Assembly: GCA_008828725.1 (NCBI GenBank)
Contig: MEHQ01000533.1
Location: forward strand, 1-64,000
DNA: 64,000 nucleotides
Source: Saccharina japonica
Lineage: Eukaryota; Sar; Phaeophyceae; Laminariales; Laminariaceae
Reading direction: 5' to 3'
Positions 42,991 through 55,184 of the stretch are shown one piece after another (the first letter of the stretch is position 1; the number at the start of each line of letters is the position of its first letter). The notes under the pieces are model-generated. The model saw only the letters and a list, made by a program, of their open reading frames with translations. It made no database searches and was not told the DNA's origin. Made by a program: the position numbers and the translations under genes.

Positions 42991-43083
42991 AACCCTTTTA
43001 GGACTGGAGTCCCGTTTTGGGGACAAACCACTCTAATTCTAAGTGGTTTGTCCCCAAAACGGGACTCCAGTCCTATAAGGGTT
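42991..43083. repeat. 93-bp near-perfect hairpin palindrome
   Basis: Arms 42991-43032 and 43042-43083 pair at 41 of 42 positions around a 9-base loop. The GTTTGTCCCC end motif recurs singly at 31516, 50323 and 63131, so the hairpin looks like a two-ended or inverted-dimer form of a dispersed element. Confidence 0.9.
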
Positions 43084-43394
43084 AAGAGCGCTCAAATCGG
43101 CATGCCCCGCTTATACTAAAAGCTACCTGGTATATAATGCCCACCAGAGATAAGAGCAATGCGTAGTTAAGAGCGCTTGTATTGGTTTTGTCACGGGCCA
43201 CTCTTAAATAGGGGTATCCGCCGTATTGTATATATATGCCAGGTATATGGCACTCCAGAAAAATGCATCCACGTGTATGTGGTCAAACAAGGGCGCCCAA
43301 ACAATTAACTGCCTGAACAACACTCCCCCCCCCCGCTACCCCCAAACGGGGCGAAACCCCCCTCCGACATACCGCCATACGTCCAAGCTTCCAC

Positions 43395-43665
43395 AGGTGC
43401 TCGGAGTATACTCGATACTCCGAGTACTGAGAGTATTAGAGTACTGGTGGCCTAAGTACTCGGAGTACTTGGAGTATGAGCAGTACTGAAGGCCCGGATA
43501 CTCCGAGTACTGGGAGTATGAGCAGTACTTATACTCGAGTACAAGCAGTACTCGGGGTAAAAACATCTAAATCACTCGGAGTACTCCGAGTATCGAGAGT
43601 ATTGAACACCGAAATACTGCGAGTACACAAAGTACCTCAAGTATTTTTTCTCTAAAATACTCGAA
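43395..43665 (+). repeat. ACTCCGAGTA palindromic minisatellite, copy 2
   Basis: Units such as GGAGTACTTGGAGTATGAGC and ACTCCGAGTACTGAGAG. Same family as 29640-29890. Confidence 0.85.
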
Positions 43666-43794
43666 TTATACTTCCAGGTAATGGGAGCATCTGTAATTTT
43701 GAAATGCTATAAATGCCAGTCACATGCTCCTAGAACCTGGGAGGAATGACGGCCGAATCTTTAAAATGATGCAAAGATGCTCCTAACGTACTTC

Positions 43795-44105
43795 ACACTC
43801 CGAGTATACTCCGAGTATCGAGTACATTTCGTACTCCGAGTACTTAAGAGTATGAGAGTACTGGCGGCCTGAATACTCGGAGTACTTGGAGTATGAGCAG
43901 TACTGAACCCCCAAATACTCGGAGTACAAGGAGTACCCGCAGTATCGGACCCCGAAACACTTCGAGTACAAGCAGTATCGAGAGTGTTCGTACCCGAAAT
44001 ACGAAATACTCCGAGTACGAGCAGTATCCCGGAGTAACGAACCCCGAAATACTCCGAGTACACGAAGTACCTGAAGTGTTTTATCTCCAATACTCCTTAC
44101 TTTAC
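43795..44105 (+). repeat. ACTCCGAGTA palindromic minisatellite, copy 3
   Basis: Same unit set as 43395-43665, separated from it by about 130 bases of unique sequence. False Tyr/Ser/Glu-rich frames run through it on both strands. Confidence 0.85.
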
Positions 44106-44225
44106 TCCAAGGTACTCGGAGCACAGACAAAAAATGTGGTGGACGAGGTGTTTATGTCTACCTGCACGTTTCCAATCACCGATTTCATCTGAGGTGAGAT
44201 ATTCGGTATACGGCCCTCTAACGGT

Positions 44226-45540
44226 TGAAGGAAAATATTCCAAGGGTACGCGCGGTGCCGAAGGCACCGCGCGGTACGGGATGGGACCGTTTTGCCCGCC
44301 GCAGGCGGAATTTTTTTTGGGTCTTCCCGAGGGGCGGTATGGAAAAATGTTCCCGTCTGTTTACCGCGGGACGGGAATGGGACGGGAAGGTGGGAAACCA
44401 TTTGGTTGACGGGATTGGACGGGAAGACACGATTCTTTGGCGGTACGGGACGGGACGGGAACCGATTTTTGGCGGTACGGTACGGTACGGGAAACATTTT
44501 TCGGCGGTACGGGAAATGATCGGTGAACGGGTCGGGAATAGGTCGGGAATAAGTCGGGAATGGGTCGGGAATGGGTCGGGAACCGGGTCGGGAATACGGT
44601 CGGGAAACGCAGTCGGGAAACGCAGTCGGGAATTGTTGGGAACACGGTCGGGAACACACGCTGGAGACAACGACTGAAAAGGGTATAATCAAAAGTCTTC
44701 TTCGAGTACGAGTATAACATTCGCGAGAACAGTGCCAATAGGAGCAGGAACCGGGGCTGATTGCTTTGGCGCTGCTTGAGGCGTCGAAGCAGATCCGCCG
44801 GGATCCTCCACCTCCACAACGTCCATGCTTGATGCCATGTTTTGTCTTTGGGCCGGGTGGTGGTGTGGGTTTCTTTGTTGGTTTTATTTTTGACATAATA
44901 ATTTCCCAAATGTACGATTATTTATACGTACCATGGTACGTACCATTATTTCACATAGCGAAGTGTGAGTGGGTCCGATTGAATGGTTAATACAAATTTT
45001 AACTTCGTGTTCAAAATTTAAAAAAAAACGAGAGGGAATAAAAAAAAAAGGAAATATATATTCGCGCGTAGACGATTTGTTTTTATAGTTCGGAAATATA
45101 CGAGTAAAAATGCAGTATACGCACTTGCATCCATCCATGGTCATGCGATGGGAAAATGAAAAAATCGGCGGTAAATGGAATGGGAATATCTGCCCCAATA
45201 GTGGGATGCGGGATGGGAGAAGCTGTGCCCCATGGTCGGGATGGGACGGGAATCACTTATATGACAGTGGGATGGGAATAGTCGGGACTGGGCGGACAGC
45301 GGGACGGGAATAGTCGGGAATGGGCAGACAGTGGGATGGGAAACAGTCGGGAACGGGAACACGGCCATCACCGCGGGACGGTAAAGCTCGGGAACAGAAA
45401 CTGACGATGGTACCGGTCGGGAAATCGCGGTCGGGAACGAAAAATCTGACGGTTTCCCATTCCCGTACCGTACCGTTCCCGTCCCGACCACATTTTCCCG
45501 TCCCGACCTTTACCGCGCGTACCCTTGAAATATTCGCGAT
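44226..45540. mobile_element. ~1.3-kb foldback-like element
   Basis: The left end TTCCAAGGGTACGCGCGG matches the inverse of the right end CCGCGCGTACCCTTGAAA. Both arms are filled with GTCGGGAA and GACGGGAA units that point inward, at 44330-44670 and (inverted and mixed) 45190-45510. A small hairpin CGCGCGGTGCC/GGCACCGCGCG lies just inside the left end. Long arms of short tandem units are the mark of foldback elements. The centre (44690-45150) has no transposase. Confidence 0.7.
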
Positions 45541-45639
45541 CATTGTGTTCCACATATATCGCACGGCGTTCGTGGGGGAGGGGATGGGTGTTAACCGTCC
45601 CCTACTCATCGTATCACTTGATTTTAGAGTGGCTTACCC

Positions 45640-46085
45640 CCCCCGCAGTAGGTAAAACACTACAGCAGTAGGTAACACCCCCCCTCAGCAGTAGGTAACA
45701 CACCCACTACCCACTACAGAGTAGCAGGAAACACACCCCATTACAGTAGGTAACACACCCACTGCAGCAGGCAATACACCCCCTCAGCAATAGGTATCAC
45801 ACCCCCTACAGTAGGTAACACACCCACTACAGTAGGCAATACACCCCCTTACCCCTTACAGTAGGTGACACACCCCCTACAGTAGGCAACACACCCACTA
45901 CAGTAGGCAATACACCCCCTACAGTAGGCAATACACCCCCTTACCCCTTACAGTAGGTGACACACCACAGCAGTAGGTGACACACCACAGCAGTAGGTAA
46001 CACATCACACCTCCTACAACAGTAGGTAACGCACATACAGCAGTAGGGTACAGATCAGTAGGTATCACACTGAGTGATAAGATAA
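45640..46085 (+). repeat. ~23-bp minisatellite (CAGTAGGTAACACACCCCCTA)
   Basis: Around twenty variable units of ACAGTAGGTAACACACCC, immediately after the foldback-like element. Confidence 0.92.
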
Positions 46086-46089
46086 CACA

Positions 46090-48415
46090 CCCCGGGGATG
46101 AACTTCCGCGCCGGTTATCTCCAGACCAAGGCAAAAAAAGCACTCAAGCACACAAGCACACACAACGAAAAACGATAAAACGACGGTTTTGAAATGATCT
46201 CGTTCACACAGATTTTTAATTTCAAGTCCTACGAGTAGTCTTTCTGTGAGAGACCCAGCGCTCGGCGTTAGTTAGCACTTTGTCGACAAAAATAAGCTTC
46301 GAAACTACTATTAATAGTAAAACTTTGGAAACTTAAACTTGTCCTGCGTATCATACGCGTATTGTACGTTGTACGTATACTTGTTTACCACGCTGACCCG
46401 AAATATAAGGAACACTTAGACGCAATGTGAATATACAAACGGCGCTTATACTTCGGGTCAGAGAGTTACCTGGTACGTACGTACATACTCGTAGTGGGGG
46501 GGGGTGTTATCACGCGTGTTACCATGCGTGTTACCCCGTGTTACCCCAGTTGTACGGTACCCCCCTGACCGTAAATATAATGACCATTTCAATTTGATAT
46601 TAGACCCCAAACGGTGATTATATTTCCAGCCAGATTGGTGTCCCCGCAGTGTCTCATCATATGTGACCCCCCTACACTAAAACCAGTATAAAAAGGCGCA
46701 ATAACACTGGTCTCCTATGGACGGAAATATAAGAACCGTTTATATATTAGTATGAAGATAAAATTATTCTTATATTTCCGTGCACTGGTGCTCGTAGCGG
46801 AAAAAAATGCGGCATGATGAAAGCCGAGTGCCGTCGAATATAAAACAGAGCAGCGTCACGATCACGGGCCGCCCGTGCGTTGTGCCTGCTGTGGGGAGAT
46901 GTGGAGACAACCTGAGGCTACCACACGGCACGACGTCTATGCCTGAACGCTGCTGCACACAGCCTAATGGGTAGCATACAACCGAACTGCTTGATGGGCT
47001 ATTTTAGTAGTGGGACTCACCGTCTCGCGTGTTGCCTATCTCTTTGCTGTGCTGCTATGCAACAGCAGCAGCACCTCTCCCAGCAGCAAGAGTCGCGAGC
47101 GTCAGCTAGAAATCTCTGCCGGAAGCAGAGGATCGCCGAACGTGTGCCTAGCACGCCTGCGGCCACCACCCACGAGCTTGAACTGGCGGGCTTGCTTGGT
47201 GTGTGTTTCAGAGTTCAGAAGCCCCTCGTGCTTTCAACCTTTATCTATGTACGAGCTGTTTGTTTGTTGCTTGCTGGCTTGCTGGGTTTTGGAGCGGAGG
47301 GAAGGGGCGTTCGAAACCAAAAACAAAAAAACAAACGAACGGTAGAGGAAGAAATTAGCGGATGATTCCCATTGGTCAGCCTAATAGAATGGAGTATTTT
47401 CATTGGCTAGGAATTGTTGACGCTGAATGCGCTAATAGCAGAAGGCAGAAGTGCAGAAGCAACAGCGCAACAGCAGCAGTAGTAATAGTAGTGGCCACAG
47501 CACAACAACAGCAGCAGCAGACTAGAGTACAAGTACCGGTATCAAGTAGTATAGTAGTAGTGGCAAAACACGGCAAAACATGATACAACGGCTACGTAAA
47601 AAGTAGCAACACTCTGGTTCCTACAGTATAGGGCTGGATTTCTTATTGGAGATGGGTGCGTTCTGCACTAATTTTAGTATAAAACGACTCCCAAATTTCC
47701 TGTTTCCCTGTGAAGGTCACATGTCAAGGAAATAAAAGAGGCGACATGCAACAACAGCAGTACGTAATGCGGGCATCAAGTTGACTTCGGGCGTACCCAT
47801 TCAAAGGACCCCGAGTCTGCTATTGTATTATATGTACTAACTGTACGAGTACAGTAGTACGAGTAGTGATCGGTGGTGTGGCGTTCCCGGCGGGAATTGG
47901 GAAAACATATTTATTTAATGATGACCCAGAATGACCTGAGATTGGCAATTGGTTGTTGTTGTTCTAATTAATTGAGTTGTACACCAGCTTCAAGTAAGTA
48001 CCAGCTTCAAGTAAGTACCAGCTTCAAGTAAAGTGTACCAGGTAGTCATTAACTTCAGGCGACTGGGGGAAAACGGGCAGACCATGACCTACGCACTACG
48101 CACCTACGCACTATTTCCGGACATCATGTCATGTAAGTATAGCATTAAAAAAAACAAATCATATACTTGAAACTGCTTGATTGAACGGTCCTTAAATTGC
48201 TGGACCTATCTGCTTGTTATACTTACTTGTACATAGTGCACCACAACTAAATGTTCCAGCGCAGCCTTGCTGCATACCGCCATGTCCTGTATGCATGCAA
48301 TGTGTTGTATTATTTTGTGTGCCCAGGGCACATTTGACCAGCATCACAACACCACCAGGTGCTAGGTAACTCTGTACACAAGCAGTAGTCTATTATAAGT
48401 GCTACATCCCCCCGC
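46090..48415 (+). other. No supported gene
   Basis: Short open frames only. A three-fold repeat of ACCAGCTTCAAGTAAGT lies at 47985-48040 and a CAG/GTA-rich patch at 47460-47560. Nothing else is recognised. Confidence 0.4.
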
Positions 48416-48598
48416 AGCCCACTCTTCATGCGACTCACCCAACACCTCACGGCGCTTCGCGCTTCGTGCAAACAATGTCTGCCTGGTCGGTGAAAACCCG
48501 ACGTGCCCCGTCCCGGTATTGAGGGATATATGCATGCGAGGGTATATGGTCATACGACTACTACGGCCATGCATGACATTCGTACCCTCCCCCCCCTC
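48416..48598 (+). repeat. Repeat family C, copy 3
   Basis: Carries CTTCATGCGACTCACCC, the GTCTGCCTGGTCGGTGAAAA core and GTCATACGACTACTACGGCC, and runs straight into a C-rich tract. Confidence 0.85.
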
Positions 48599-49125
48599 CC
48601 CCCTCGCCCCTGCCCGTCCCTCACCTCCCCTCCCCTCCCCCTCCCCTCCCCTCCCCTCCCTCCCCTCCCTACACCTCCCTACCCCCCCCCCCCTCCCCTT
48701 CCCCTCCGCCTCCCTCCCCTCCGCCTCCCCGCCCCGTCCCTGCGGCCTCGCCCTCCCCTCGCCTCGCCCTCCCTCCCTCCGTCCCTCCCTCCCCCTGCCC
48801 GCTCGCCACTCGCCCTCCCTACCCCTGCGTCTCACCCTCCGCCTGCCGCCTCCCCTTCACACCTCCTCCGCCCGTCCCCTCCCCTCCTGCCCTCGCTCGC
48901 CCTCGCCCTCCCCTACCTCCCCTCACCTCCCCTCACCTCCCTCTCCCCTCTCCCTTCCTTCTCCATTCCCGCACTCCCCCCCCCCTCCCTTGGCCACGCG
49001 TCCTCCCCTCTTCCCAGCGCCCCTCCCATGAGTCTGCTATCGCCCGACACACCGGTCCCGCACACACCGTCCCGTCTGCCCCTCTCCCACCTCCCCTTCT
49101 TCCACCTCCCCCCCTCCCACTCTGC
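48583..49125 (+). repeat. CCCTC-rich pyrimidine tract
   Basis: Over 500 bases of almost pure C/T (CCCCTCCC units) between two same-strand copies of family C. It produces long Pro/Ser/Leu false frames. It could have grown from the poly-C tail of the left copy. Confidence 0.9.
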
Positions 49126-49310
49126 AGGAGGATGAAGCTCGCCCTTCATGCGACTCGCCCAACACTTCACGGTGCTGCGCGCCTGGTGCAAGCAATGTCT
49201 GCCTGGTTGGTGAAAACCCAACGTGCTCCGTCCCGGCATTGCAGGAATGCGAGGGTCTACGTTCATACGACTACGGCCATGCACGACATGATGAGTACAC
49301 CCCCCCTCCA
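49125..49310 (+). repeat. Repeat family C, copy 4
   Basis: Starts GGAGGATGAAGCTCGCCC and ends ATGATGAGTACACC plus a C run. All core motifs are intact. Confidence 0.85.
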
Positions 49311-49439
49311 CTCTGCCCCCTCTCTCTCTCGTCCATCTCCTTCCTGGGAGTAACGAGTCCGGAATAGCCGCTGCCGCTCGCTCCCTCGCTGACCTCATCG
49401 TGTATTAGTATTACTATTATTATCGAATGAGAGTCTGAG

Positions 49440-50570
49440 GTCAACTACACCTTAAAAGTAAGTGCTCGGCTCTTTACTAGGATAATATCTTGAGTGTCCT
49501 CTCATATATATGTAATCATCAGCAAACAGCACAGCACTATTAGTCCACTGTAACTGAAGACACCAGCTACCACGCTGCCGGCGATGTGCTGATTGGTGTC
49601 GATACGAATCGGTAGTAATCCCTTCCCATGCGGCGGGAGAGAGAGAGAGAGAGAGAGTAGTGGCGACGCGATGCCATCTTGTGATCGTGTGCGTGTGTAG
49701 GACGATGTGCGGGCTGGATAGGCGCGGATGTACAGGGAAATGTCAAACGATACCCTTCGTTTCCGTGGTTTTCTGCTTTCGGGAGTGTTATGAGTGATCA
49801 ACGTTGAAACTCATGCTGCACATTGTCGGATGGCAGAGATGATAATAATAATACCCTATACACTTGAATGTACCTGGGGTACCGGGTATCTCTCGTGGGT
49901 GATACGAGTATCGTGTAGGGGGTGTACGGGGGACACGGTGGTAGTGGTCACACCACACCTATCACCACTCACTATAAGTACTCGCAAATAACGGTTACAC
50001 GTGCGGCGGGATTCCGAGCACTGGAGTTTTCTGAGGAATCTTCTTTTATACCAGATACTTGACAATATTTGAAAGTAGACTGGAACACGCACTATTAATA
50101 GTAGAGTACTTGAAATACATCAATTTTCGAAAAAGTATATCGCTTTTTATAGCCGAGATAGATTACCTACTACTGTACGTATGAGATTAAATACACTCTT
50201 GGAAAAACACCTTCGGGCCCCAAGCATATTGACCCAGAAAAGCGACAAAAAGTTCGATATTCGTTGTTGACCCATTCAGAACTGAAAAAAAATGTGCCAC
50301 ACTAATTCCAAGTACTTTGTCCCTAAATTCGTGGGACCGGTTCTTAAGGGGTTAAGTTACATACAGTATGGGCCCGTCAACAAAGAAAAAACTATTTTCT
50401 GAAAAAGACTTGAATTCTCAATGTGACACCAACCTTGTTTATAACCAGAGATATAACCCTGAGCATCGACCATTATGTATGGAAGATTCAGTGTAGGGCT
50501 GGCCGCTGAGCTAATTTTTCCGAGTCGAAGTTTCTTCACGTCGCTAAAAAGGTGAACCTGATTAATGTTG
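49440..50570 (+). other. No supported gene
   Basis: Includes a (GA)n patch at 49638-49657 and a GTGCCACACTAATTCCAAGTA end motif of the palindrome family near 50294-50330. Otherwise featureless. Confidence 0.4.
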
Positions 50571-50576
50571 TTATTA

Positions 50577-50907
50577 GACGCATGCTACTTACGGTAGAGG
50601 AAAGGTGCACCATGTCACATTGTTTTTTTTTCTGGGGGCCCTTGCTTGAAGAGCTCTCTACTGCTCTACTACTGTATGTAATAGTAAGTCAAAAACTGAT
50701 TTCGGAGAAAAGTAGAAGTACTATTAATATGAATATCATAGCCGATGAGCAATACCATATATATATATATGGCCTACAGTGATTATACAATGAAAACATA
50801 TATATTGCAACGCAAGAATGAAAGTCCGACGAGTTGGGGTTAAGGAGCCCGGCCAGCCAGAAAATATTTCAACCAAAAAAAGGTACAGTACCTCTATCGT
50901 AACATGT
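50577..50907 (+). mobile_element. MITE family M, full copy
   Basis: Begins GACGCATGCTACTTACGGTAGAGG and ends GGTACAGTACCTCTATCGTAACATG. The interior GTTGGGGTTAAGGAGCCC is conserved. Confidence 0.72.
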
Positions 50908-51478
50908 AGTTCTTATTAGGCTCTTATTTATTCATGGGCCCACACCGTATTATAGGAAGTGGGAACAGCGTGCAGCAGTATAATACCTGGTATAATAAAA
51001 CAAGCGTCACCATGCTGGGCGCGTGTCGTGCATATATGTATGTATTATTTCCTTTGGTTGCACCATGGACACGTCCCGTGTATTACCCCTGCACAGCCCG
51101 CCCGGTCTGCTTCGAGTGTGACCGATGATGCCGCAATCGTCCTTGCTTTTCAATATTTATTAATTACCGCCCTTAGGCGCAGAGGGGCTATAACGTGGGA
51201 AGACATCTCCTCCTCCTGCTCCTTCACCACATATTACAGATAATAACTTAGATCGAAGAAACGTTACTCAGGGTGGGCCACCAATCCAAGTCCCACAAAT
51301 AAGCCAATGACGGCAGACCCCCCCCCCCAGAAATTGAGCGTCGGCATCAAATGCAAATTCCTTACTAATAATAGCAGGCGCCTACGTCCGGTCATTTTTT
51401 GGAAAAATGTAGACTGACATCATCATCCACGGCCAATTCTTCAATGATTATTTTTCCAAAAAAGTGACGTCACGATCC

Positions 51479-51720
51479 CGGATTACGACAACAAATAAAT
51501 GTCGACCAAGGAATTTCCACTTATAAAAAATTCCAACCAGAAAATCTGACCTATCAGAAAAATGCGGCCACGAAATAAATATATTATGACAATCGAACAG
51601 GATTACGACAAAAAAAATGTCGTCCAAGGATTCTCCATCAGTCAATCGAAAATTCCAACCAGAAAAATTGACCTATCATAAAGCTGCGGGCACGAAGTGT
51701 ATCATTACAATCGAAACAGT
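51479..51720 (+). repeat. ~121-bp tandem pair
   Basis: GGATTACGACAA...AATGTCG...AAATTCCAACCAGAAAA...CAATCGAACAG occurs twice in direct order, at 51479-51600 and 51601-51720. Confidence 0.8.
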
Positions 51721-52199
51721 ACGAGTAGTCAGTAGTAGAATAATCTACATCTCATTTTGTGCCCTACCCAAAACGCCCGCGAGCAGCCCTGCAGGGCAAG
51801 GAGGGAGAAACTGGTTTCCTGCATGGTCGAGACACGAAAGAAGGAGTAAAAACCAACAAATTAAATGCAATAGTTAAAATAATAATAGTAATAACTACGA
51901 CCTTGGTAGGAGTACAACGCGTTTTTGTTAGACCCACGGAAGAGGGTCACGATTCTCCTCTGGGATACAGGATTCGCACCTCCTCAGCACCTCCTCAGGC
52001 ACCAAAGGCGAAAAAGAAATATTATAGTTCGAATACGTACGTAGCTAATTTGGCAATGTCACCTCCTCCACCGAGAGGTCGTGTTGGTGTACTGTGTACT
52101 ATATTACCAAGAGTAGGAAAATACGACGTATGTATGTGGGAGCGTATGAGGATGGATGTAGATAGAAATACGGAAAATAACAAGTCGCTCTCCTGATTT

Positions 52200-53480
52200 T
52201 CGAAAAACGATGGTCAGTCTGTCTGATGAAACGAAATAAAAGGTACGTTGGAACCTTTTGTGGCCATCTAACTGTTCCGTACATGTATAATACCATCATC
52301 AGACTGGGCTGGCGCCTGACATAATGACCATCCATCGCCATCACCACATATCATCATCATCATCGTCATCGAGCAGCCGGATCGGTTCGATTCGATTTAG
52401 TTCAGATATCGACTCGACTTATTCTTCCTGACTCGACGACGACACCCAACTTGTGTTTTTTGTGCTCCATTTCTCATCTATCTGTTCATCATCATCGTTC
52501 ATAAAACAAAGCGACGCATTGCATAATTTAGGCGACAGATACACGCCCCCCCCCCCCCAACCCCCTTCCCCTCCCCGTCCTCGGGCTCCTCCCCCAACCT
52601 GCTACCCTTATAGCTCTACTACTGCGGAAAGAAAAAACAAGAGGACTGAACGCCGTTCGTTCGTAGTCCATTCGACCGTTCGTTGTCTTGCCTCCACCCT
52701 CGCTTCCGTACAGAAAAAAACACAACCAACGCCTTACCCCTCCCATGGCAGGCATTTTTTGTAGGGACCATGTCCCCGGTCCTCCTCAACTTAACGGCGG
52801 TCGTTTTTGTAGCCTTCTGGTCAAAACAAAATCACTTAGTATCCTTGCAGCAGCAAGCAAGCAAGCAGCGAAAAAAAAAAGAAAAGGAGCGCGCGTTTTT
52901 TTTTCCCGTCACAGATAGATGGCCCGAAACGCAACAACACCACCACCATTCTCTGTGTACTCGTACCACGCAACAAGAACACATCTATCTCCGACCGGGT
53001 CAGAGGTGGGAGGGTCGCCTCCTGCTCTACTGCTTGCTGCATTTGCTACCGGATGGGGCTGAAAACAGCGAATGCTCGGCAAGTATACCAACAAACCCGC
53101 AATAGGACCTAGCGAAACAACAAATATCGAGTCTAGCACAACAAAGAAGAGCGGCCTACCGCTGCCGCTATACTGGTTGTCGCTGCTGCTGCTTGCTTCT
53201 ACTGCTTCCGCTGCTACTGGTGCTACGGGACAACAAGCGTCCATTTTCCGTAGCGTAGCCATCAAATAAATTCAGACCAAGACGCTCAAGCCCACCGCTA
53301 TTTTAATCCCTGGTACCTGGTAAACAAAAAAACAGCGCAGCGATTTCGCGCGTTCCTTCTGCAGGTGACGCCTGGCGCTTCATTCCCTTTTTCGTACCTG
53401 GTACGAACTGCCTCGACTCTCCCTAACCGCCAGCCATTAGAAAAGCTATCATAGCACTATAGTACCACCCACAGGTTGCC
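52200..53480 (+). other. No supported gene
   Basis: ATC repeats at 52350-52370 and a C10 run near 52548. A minus-strand frame at 52909-53265 and a plus-strand frame at 52683-53105 overlap, and neither shows a family motif. Confidence 0.35.
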
Positions 53481-53530
53481 GAAGAGCCAAAAAAAAAAAG
53501 AAACGCGCACCCTTGCTGATAATGATACCG

Positions 53531-53539
<9 letters not shown>

Positions 53540-53561
<22 letters not shown>

Positions 53562-53815
53562 TGACTCCGCCATCGCCGCTGCATTTGTTTTTTCGAGGGA
53601 GGAAAATAAAAAGGCCCTTGCTGATACCGCTGCTTTTGTGCTGATGCTACCGCTGATGACGTTGCCGCCACTGAATCTGCTTCTTCGAGGGAGGGAACAC
53701 AAAATGAAGTTGCTGGTATCGCTGAATCTGCTGCTGCTGCTGCCGCCGCAATAGCATTGGAAACCAAACAAAAATCTTGCTGGTTGGTACTGCTGCTGCT
53801 GCTGCTGCCACCGCT
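53540..53815 (+). repeat. CTG/GCTGCTGATAC-rich tract
   Basis: Clusters of CTG units separated by GATACCGCTG and CTTCGAGGGAGG phrases that recur at about 53590 and 53685, forming a degenerate ~95-base tandem. Confidence 0.75.
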
Positions 53816-54309
53816 ACGTTGCAATGGCGTGTGGAAGGGGAGACAAAAAAAAGCAAGCCCTACTGCACCACACTATTAACTGCCGTGCTGTACATGCTCC
53901 GACGTACCCGGCACACTTGAGGAAAAGGTGGCACCTACCTCTGCTAGTCAGGAAGACCACCCAAAACAAAAAAAAACGTCCCGCTACATCGCTAGCCAGG
54001 CCCTCTCTCCCACAGGCGAGTACAATGGCAGGTAAGCGGGTGCGTCAGTGGTCCGGCCCATTTTACAGCTCCTCGCCGCGTTCATCTACGAAGGTCACCG
54101 AAAAAAAAAGACAGAAAGATGAGCTACAGTTTACAGTTTGCAGTAGGTCCTTCGACAAAAGACCTCGTCAAACTTCGCACGGAATTTGAGTTGAAGAAGC
54201 TTCCAATGGCGACCACAGCACCTCCTACATGTTGCTTGTCAATCTCGCGAAATTTGAGGTGAAGACGTCGGTAATGACCGGCCAGAATCTCTATGCTTTG
54301 CCATTCTCG

Positions 54310-54465
54310 CAAAAAGTAGCAAAAGTTGAGTTTTAAGCTCGCAAAAATTGCAAAATATGAGTTTGAATTCGCAAATTTTGCAAAAATTGAGTTTGAACTC
54401 GCAAAAGATGCAAAAGTTGAGTTTGAACTCGCAAAAGTTGCAAAAGTTGAGTTTAAACTCGCAAC
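54310..54465 (+). repeat. 30-bp minisatellite (GAGTTTGAACTCGCAAAA)
   Basis: Five units of 30 bases keep one frame open and repeat ten residues (VEFELAKxAK). A short inverted pair GTTTGAACTC lies in each unit. Confidence 0.85.
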
Positions 54466-55014
54466 GATGACCAGCGCTTCTCGTGGTTGTCATATCCGCA
54501 CTCTTGAGTTCAAACTTCCAACGACGATCGATCAATCAGCACCTCCCATGCTACGCTGCCAAGGCGAGTGCGATGTCGCTGCGAACCCAATTGCGCTAGG
54601 ACCGGACTCCAACGAAAACACACCCCTGCAAACGTCAGACGACGACAAGCGCTTCCCATGCTTGTCAAATTCGCGAACTTGAGGGTTCAGACATCTGACG
54701 ACTGTCAGCACCGCCCATGCTACGCTATCTCCAACAATGACAAACGCTCGCCCATGCTTGTCAATTCGCGACCTAGAGTTCAGACTTCCAACGACGAACA
54801 ATCAGCACCTCTGACGCTACGCTAACAACGCGAATGTAGTTCTGCCACGACCCCAACAGCGCCAGTACCGGGTCAGGACGACAGCCGTGGCGGCGGCAGC
54901 TGCGGCCCAGCAGCAGCAGAAGAGGAAGGACCGCCCATCTTTCGACCCCTGCGGGAGACACGCCTTTCGCTTTCCGCTGTCGAGAGTACAGCACCTGGAG
55001 GTGGCCCAGGCCAG

Positions 55015-55165
55015 ACACATGCGCCAGCGGCAGCAGTCATAGCAGCAGCAGCGGCGCCCGTAGCAGCAGCAGTAGCGGTAGTAGCAGCGGCAGTAGCAGC
55101 GGCAGCAGTGACAGCAGCAGTGGCAGCAGCAGCAGCAGCAGCAGTATCAGCAGCAGCGGCGGCGG
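55015..55165 (+). repeat. CAG/GTAGCAG tract
   Basis: Interrupted AGCAGC and GTAGCAGCGGCAGTAGC units. They give Ala/Val false frames. Confidence 0.85.
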
Positions 55166-55184
55166 CAGAACCCGAAAATGCCCT

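Noticed and set aside
43783..44130. Tyr/Ser/Glu/Arg-rich frames on both strands
   Set aside because: Products of the ACTCCGAGTA palindromic arrays, open on both strands alike.
44102..44909. 264- and 182-codon minus-strand frames
   Set aside because: They translate GTCGGGAA/TTCCCGAC units (Pro-Asp-Pro-Phe repeats) of the foldback-like element.
48399..49135. 210-codon Pro/Ser/Leu-rich frames
   Set aside because: Low-complexity CCCTC tract between two family C repeats.
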